A stretch of DNA of 11,957 nucleotides from CAZCBJ01 sp964496705 (lineage in GTDB: Bacteria; Chloroflexota; Anaerolineae; Anaerolineales; Anaerolineaceae): contig CAZCBJ010000112.1 in assembly GCA_964496705.1 (NCBI GenBank), positions 1-11,957 of the forward strand, read 5' to 3'. Shown piece by piece: positions 8,340 to 11,957 of this stretch (position 1 is the stretch's first letter; each line of letters begins with the position of its first letter). The position numbers were made by a program, and so were the translations under genes. The notes under the pieces were generated by a model that searched no databases, was not told where the DNA came from, and worked only from the letters and a program-made list of their open reading frames with translations.

Positions 8340-8723
8340 ATGGAAATTGTGCGAGCCTGGGAAGTGGAAGGGGTGAAGGTGCCTGCGCCGTTTGCGCGCA
8401 CGATCAAGGTGATCTTCGCGCCGGACCGCGGCGGGGTGGAGGAGGTTTCGTTCAATTTTGCGCTGATCGACCCCGGCGGGCGCACCGACGAGCACACGCA
8501 CGACCGCCCGGAGCTGATCTACGTGGTCAGCGGGCGCGGGCTGGCGCTGTGCGAGGGGCAGAGCACGGCGGTGGAGGCCGACACGGTGCTGTGGGTGCGC
8601 GCGGGCGAGCGGCATCAGATGATCAACACCTCGCCCGAGACGCTCAAGCTGGCTACGCTGTTCGTGCCAGGTTACACAGCCGAGTTCAATTACCGGCGCT
8701 GCCTGGAGGGGGCGAAGCAATGA
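8340..8723 (+). CDS. Small single-domain cupin protein
   Basis: 127 residues, one cupin_2 beta-barrel. Cupin motif 1 is visible as HTH at 52-54 with E58 (EHTHDRPELIYVVSGRG, 51-67). Motif 2 is AGERHQMIN (88-96) with H92. Metal ligands would therefore be H52, H54, E58 and H92, the standard set. The start is the ATG at 8340 with AAGGAGG 9 bases upstream; an in-frame GTG at 8319 lies before that site and is rejected. There is no signal peptide. Its stop overlaps the start of the serine hydrolase gene by four bases (ATGA at 8720-8723), so the two are translationally coupled. Small cupins act as isomerases, dioxygenases or ligand-binding sensors; the sequence does not say which. Confidence 0.88.
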   Translation: MEIVRAWEVEGVKVPAPFARTIKVIFAPDRGGVEEVSFNFALIDPGGRTDEHTHDRPELIYVVSGRGLALCEGQSTAVEADTVLWVRAGERHQMINTSPETLKLATLFVPGYTAEFNYRRCLEGAKQ

Positions 8724-9805
8724 ATGAAGCAACTTATTTTCCCCCGCCCGAGTCGCGAGGTGGATGGCGCTGGCTGGGTGGACCGGAGGATGTGCGCGCG
8801 CTGGCGGGGATGGACGCTGAGGCGCTGGAGCGCGTGCGGTTGAACCAGGAGAGCGTCCACGCCGAGCATTCCTGGGGCATCGTGATCATCCGCGGCGGCT
8901 ACCTGGTGCGCGAGTTTTACACCCACAATGTGTTGGCGCCAACCCGCTTCGATATCTGGTCTGGCACCAAATCTTTCACCGGAACGGCCTGGGGGCTGCT
9001 CTTTGAGGAAAGCCGCCAGGGCAAATTGCCCGGCGGGCAGCGGGTGGAGCTGGACAGTCCGGCGTATGATTTCATCCCCGAAGGTCATCCGTTGAGCGAC
9101 CCGCGCAAGGCGAAGATCACCTTTCGCCATCTGCTGAGCATGACTTCGGGCATCGGCGGGGAGACCTGCGGGGCGGAGGGCATCCCCACCGCTACGGGGA
9201 CGGGGCCCTTCGAGCACGCGCTGGGTTTCGCGCCCAACCGTTTCGGCGCCTGGGTGAGCCGGCTGATCGCCGAGCCGGGTGAACGCTGGGAGTACAGCGA
9301 CCCGGCCATGGCGCACCTGGCGCTGGCTTTCGCCCGCATCAGCGGGCGGGAGATGAGCGATTTTCTCCAGGAGCGCATCTTTGCGCCAATCGGCATCCAG
9401 AACCTGAGCTGGGACGTGCAGGGCGGCAGCGGCAGCCTGGGTCCGCACACCAACGCGCACACCGGAATCCATGTTTCGGCGCGAGAGCTGGCGCGCTTCG
9501 GCTATCTGATGCTGCGCGGGGGCGTGTGGGATGGGCGGCAACTGGTGCCGCGCTGGTGGCTGGAGCTTTGCACCCGCACCTCGCAGGAGCACAACCCCGC
9601 TTACGGCTACACCTGGTGGGTTAACACGCAGGGGGCGCAGTGGCCGGGGCTGCCGCGCGATATGTTCGCATTGATGGGTTACCGGCGCAACGTGTGCTAC
9701 GTGATCCCCTCGCTCGACCTGGTGGCGGCGCGGGTGGCCTCTGGCCCGCCCGGTTGGGATGAGCAGGCGCTGATCGGGCAGATTGCCGCGGCGGTGGTGG
9801 ATTAA
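8720..9805 (+). CDS. Serine hydrolase, class C beta-lactamase/PBP-like family
   Basis: 361 residues. Catalytic elements of the family are visible: SGTK at 81-84 (SxxK; nucleophile S81, base K84), YSD at 192-194 in the place of the YxN motif, and HTG at 247-249 in the place of KTG/HxG. The usual HLLSMTSG segment (137-144) is present. There is no signal peptide or membrane anchor, so it is probably cytoplasmic. This argues against a role in beta-lactam resistance or cell-wall trimming and for an esterase or amidase on a small substrate. The start is the ATG at 8720, overlapping the cupin stop, with a GGAGGGGG ribosome site 7 bases upstream. The frame is open further upstream, but that part is a shadow of the cupin gene. 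The substrate is unknown. Confidence 0.9.
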   Translation: MNEATYFPPPESRGGWRWLGGPEDVRALAGMDAEALERVRLNQESVHAEHSWGIVIIRGGYLVREFYTHNVLAPTRFDIWSGTKSFTGTAWGLLFEESRQGKLPGGQRVELDSPAYDFIPEGHPLSDPRKAKITFRHLLSMTSGIGGETCGAEGIPTATGTGPFEHALGFAPNRFGAWVSRLIAEPGERWEYSDPAMAHLALAFARISGREMSDFLQERIFAPIGIQNLSWDVQGGSGSLGPHTNAHTGIHVSARELARFGYLMLRGGVWDGRQLVPRWWLELCTRTSQEHNPAYGYTWWVNTQGAQWPGLPRDMFALMGYRRNVCYVIPSLDLVAARVASGPPGWDEQALIGQIAAAVVD

Positions 9806-9834
9806 CCGTGTGGGGCAGGGGCGGGGCTGGGCGG

Positions 9835-9865
9835 TGATGATGATGATGACGGTAGATGACGGTAG
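9835..9865. repeat. (TGA)5 run and 10-base tandem duplication
   Basis: Five TGA triplets (9835-9849) run into two exact copies of ATGACGGTAG (9846-9855 and 9856-9865). The second copy overlaps the left arm of the palindrome at 9862. This could be a slippage scar or a duplication made when the palindrome inserted. No coding frame is supported here. Confidence 0.75.
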
Positions 9866-9921
9866 GGGCGGGTCTGGTGAATCTTTGGGTCAATGGGTTT
9901 TTCGAACAGACCCGCCCCTAC
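9862..9921. repeat. Palindromic repeat element, complete copy
   Basis: Arms GTAGGGGCGGGTCTG (9862-9876) and its perfect reverse complement (9907-9921) flank a 30-base spacer. The arm differs at one base from that at 2808, and both spacers contain GGGTCAAT. It lies between the serine hydrolase stop (9805) and the nagB-like start, seven bases before a TACAAT element. It could terminate the upstream message; no U-run follows, so classical rho-independent termination is not shown. Confidence 0.88.
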
Positions 9922-9927
9922 TCAGGG

Positions 9928-9933
9928 TACAAT
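9928..9933 (+). promoter_or_regulatory. Probable -10 element of the nagB-like/pfkB-like operon
   Basis: TACAAT, five of six to the consensus, in the context GGGTACAATTAGG just after the palindrome. It would start a message near 9940, giving a leader of about 25 bases with the AAAGGTG ribosome site (9952-9958) before the ATG at 9965. The -35 position falls within the palindrome's right arm and is not a consensus match. Confidence 0.5.
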
Positions 9934-9964
9934 TAGGCAATCCTGCAATCCAAAGGTGACTGGT

Positions 9965-10870
9965 ATGTCCAATTCCCCCTCCCGCGACTTTTCTCTCCGC
10001 GAGCTGTACGAATGGTGCAAAATCCCCGTCTCCGAGCTGATGACCCACCCCGGGCGCAAGGTGCCACTGCGGCTGTGCGCCGACGCGCAGGAGATGGGCC
10101 AGATCATGGCGCGCGAGCTGGTGGACGAAATCCAGGCGCACAACGCGCGCGGCGAGCCGACCCGCGCAATCATCCCCTGCGGGCCGTCCGGCTGGTACCG
10201 GCCCTTCACCGACCTGGTCAACGCCGGGCGGGTCAGCCTGCGCAACCTGATCGTCTTCCACATGGATGAGACGCTCGACTGGCAGGGGCGCGAGCTGCCG
10301 CTGGATCACCCGCTGTGCTTCCGCGGCTATATGGAGAAGCATTTCTACGCGCCGGTGCTGCCCGAGCTGGCGGTGCCGCAGGCCAACCGCCGCTGGCTGA
10401 CCCCGCGCACGATGGATGCGGTGCGCGAGCAGGTCGCCGCCGCGCCGGTGGACATCACCTACGGCGGCTGGGGGCAGGACGGGCACATCGCCTATAACCA
10501 GGCGCGCCGCCACCCCTACAGCCGGGTGACGATTGAGGAGGTGGAGAACTCGACAGTGCGCATCCAGGACAACAACCTCGACACGATCATCGCGCTGGCG
10601 CAGCGCAACTTCGGCGGTGCCTACCAGTTTGTGCCGCCCATGTCGGTGACGCTGGGGGTGCGCGAGTGCCTCTCGGCGCGCAAGGTGCGCCTGTTCAGCG
10701 ACACCGGGGCGTGGAAGCAGACCGCACTGCGCGTGGCGCTGTTCGGCCCGCTGACGCCGGAGTACCCGATCACACTACTGCAAAAGCACCCCGATGCGCT
10801 GCTGACCGCCACGCTGGCCACCGCGGCGCACCCGATCAGCGAGCATCCCGAATGGGACCTGGGGGTGTGA
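9965..10870 (+). CDS. NagB-family sugar-phosphate isomerase/deaminase
   Basis: 301 residues, longer than E. coli NagB (266). It belongs to the glucosamine-6-phosphate isomerase/deaminase fold. Matching positions: HMDE at 99-102 (D101 = NagB D72, the proton-transfer base), GGWGQDGHIAYN at 167-178 (D172 and H174 = D141 and H143), and DTGAWK at 246-251 (K251 = the lid Lys 208), followed by ITLLQKHPDALL (269-280). The residue equal to catalytic E148 is Gln (Q179). The extra length includes an N-terminal extension of about 30 residues. The start is ATG 9965 with AAAGGTG upstream; an in-frame ATG at 9893 lies inside the palindrome and is rejected. The stop and the next start share one base (TGATG), so the pair is coupled. 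GlcN6P deaminase is the default guess; another ketose/aldose-phosphate substrate is possible. Confidence 0.88.
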   Translation: MSNSPSRDFSLRELYEWCKIPVSELMTHPGRKVPLRLCADAQEMGQIMARELVDEIQAHNARGEPTRAIIPCGPSGWYRPFTDLVNAGRVSLRNLIVFHMDETLDWQGRELPLDHPLCFRGYMEKHFYAPVLPELAVPQANRRWLTPRTMDAVREQVAAAPVDITYGGWGQDGHIAYNQARRHPYSRVTIEEVENSTVRIQDNNLDTIIALAQRNFGGAYQFVPPMSVTLGVRECLSARKVRLFSDTGAWKQTALRVALFGPLTPEYPITLLQKHPDALLTATLATAAHPISEHPEWDLGV

Positions 10871-11940
10871 TGCGGCGCGAGCCTTTGAACCTTGACCCGG
10901 CCGCCCGCCGTTATGACATCCTGATCGGCACGGGCGGGATCGGCACGGGATCGTTCTTCGCGCTGAACGGCAACCACACGCTGGGGCGCGAGGAGAGCCG
11001 CGCCGGGCGCTTCCTAGACCAGCGCGATTACTGCAAGCTGCACATCATCACGCACTACATCCAGGTGCTGCTGGGGCCGGATTTCCCGGTGGTGCTGATC
11101 GGCAGGGTTGGCGACGATGCGCCCGGGCGGCAGTTGATGGCTGAGATGGCTGAAACCGGGCTGGACACGCGCCGCGTGCAGGTTTGCCCGGGCGAGCAGA
11201 CGATGAACTCGATCTGCTTTGTGTATCCCGACGGCACGGGCGGCAACCTGACGGTGGACGACTCGGCCTGCAGCCGGGTGAGCGCGGAGGATGTGACCGC
11301 GGCGGAGGAAGAATTCGCGCGCCACGCCGGGCGCGGGGCGGCGCTGGCTGCGCCGGAGGTGCCGCTGGAGGCGCGGCACAGGCTGCTGGAGCTGGCGACC
11401 CGCTACGACTTCTTGCGCGCTGCGTCGTTCGTCTCGGCTGAGCTGGACGCGGCGCGCCGGCTGGGCATGCTGGAGCTGATTGATCTGCTGGCGCTCAACC
11501 AGGATGAGGCGGCGCTGCTGTGCGGGCTGCCGGCTGAAGATCACCCACCGTCCGACCTGGCGCACGCGGCGCTGGAGGTGCTGCGGCGGCACAACCCGCG
11601 CATCTGGCTCTCGATCACCGCCGGGCGGCAGGGGAGCTGGGCGTGGGACGGGGAGGGGTGGGCGCATTTTCCGGTGGTCCCGGCGCATGCGGTCAGCACG
11701 GCCGGGGCAGGCGACGCGCACCTGGGCGCGCTGATCGCCGGTTTGACCGCGGGGTTGAATCTGCGCCAGGCGCAGCAACTGGCCGGGCTGACTGCCAGTC
11801 TGAGCGTCACCTCGCCACACACCATCGCGCCGGAAGTGGCGCGCGCCAGCCTGCTGGCGCACGCCCGGATTGCAGGGGTGGAACTGGATGGCGAGGTGTG
11901 GAAATTGCTGGAGTTTGTTGGGGAAGGGGCGCAGGGCTGA
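10870..11940 (+). CDS. PfkB/ribokinase-family carbohydrate kinase
   Basis: 356 residues. The C-terminal PfkB signature is clear: STAGAGDAHLGALIAGL (276-292) with the GAGD anion hole (279-282) and catalytic base D282. The upstream LALNQDEAALL (207-217) supplies the usual NxxE (N210, E213), and SITAGRQGSWAW (248-259) is the expected strand before the nucleotide site. The N-terminal part departs from the family. In place of the common GGxxxN substrate motif it has GTGGIGTGSFFALNG (20-34) and a charged segment, TLGREESRAGRFLDQRDYCK (37-56). The start ATG at 10870 overlaps the nagB-like stop by one base, with GGGGGTG upstream acting as ribosome site. Likely phosphorylates a sugar that the upstream enzyme handles. 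The last 17 bases of the window hold nothing recognisable. Confidence 0.9.
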   Translation: MRREPLNLDPAARRYDILIGTGGIGTGSFFALNGNHTLGREESRAGRFLDQRDYCKLHIITHYIQVLLGPDFPVVLIGRVGDDAPGRQLMAEMAETGLDTRRVQVCPGEQTMNSICFVYPDGTGGNLTVDDSACSRVSAEDVTAAEEEFARHAGRGAALAAPEVPLEARHRLLELATRYDFLRAASFVSAELDAARRLGMLELIDLLALNQDEAALLCGLPAEDHPPSDLAHAALEVLRRHNPRIWLSITAGRQGSWAWDGEGWAHFPVVPAHAVSTAGAGDAHLGALIAGLTAGLNLRQAQQLAGLTASLSVTSPHTIAPEVARASLLAHARIAGVELDGEVWKLLEFVGEGAQG

Positions 11941-11957
11941 GAATAAGTGAGTAAGCG

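Noticed and set aside
8549..8719. Upstream extension of the serine hydrolase frame into the cupin gene
   Set aside because: The added residues are an Arg/Gly/Ala-rich shadow of the cupin coding frame. The ATG at 8720 has a strong ribosome site and gives the proper family N-terminus.
9893..9964. Upstream start for the nagB-like gene at 9893
   Set aside because: It lies inside the palindromic element and upstream of the likely promoter element; the ATG at 9965 has its own AAAGGTG site.

Overview
The window is a GC-rich bacterial chromosome segment. Its dense short palindromic and heptamer repeats, its DUF2089/SHOCT-like gene pair and its family mix resemble Anaerolineae-type Chloroflexota. That placement is inference from gene and repeat style; there is no rRNA or marker gene here to confirm it. 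No phage, transposase, CRISPR array or tRNA was recognised.

Layout. A leftward block (43-2287) holds a zinc-ribbon DUF2089 regulator, a SHOCT-like small protein and an MFS exporter. It is read from a near-consensus sigma-70-type promoter at 2338-2365, which lies in an unusually AT-rich island. Next comes a 592-base stretch (2288-2879) with no intact large gene. It holds the promoter, a frameshifted or overlapping small reading-frame pair (2508-2758) and one and a half copies of a palindromic repeat. A second leftward block (2880-5722) is the tldD-tldE protease pair, tightly coupled. An intergenic region of 328 bases (5723-6050) separates tldD from the divergent tex gene. It contains a tandem array of GC-rich hairpin units bracketed by two matching GCGGTATAAT promoter elements.

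Rightward genes follow: tex (6051-8183), a translationally coupled cupin + serine hydrolase pair (8340-9805), a second palindromic repeat of the same family (9862-9921), then a coupled NagB-type isomerase/deaminase + PfkB-type kinase pair (9965-11940).

How the genes work together. Three pairs look like functional units: TldD/TldE (heterodimeric metalloprotease), cupin/serine hydrolase (unknown substrate) and NagB-like/PfkB-like (sugar or amino-sugar phosphate metabolism). The last pair is the best candidate for undescribed biochemistry. Its NagB member has Gln where the NagB catalytic Glu sits, and its kinase has a non-standard N-terminal region. The repeats occupy most intergenic spaces and apparently supply boundaries: one palindrome ends 10 bases beyond the tldE stop, and a half-copy supplies the stop codon of the small reading frame.
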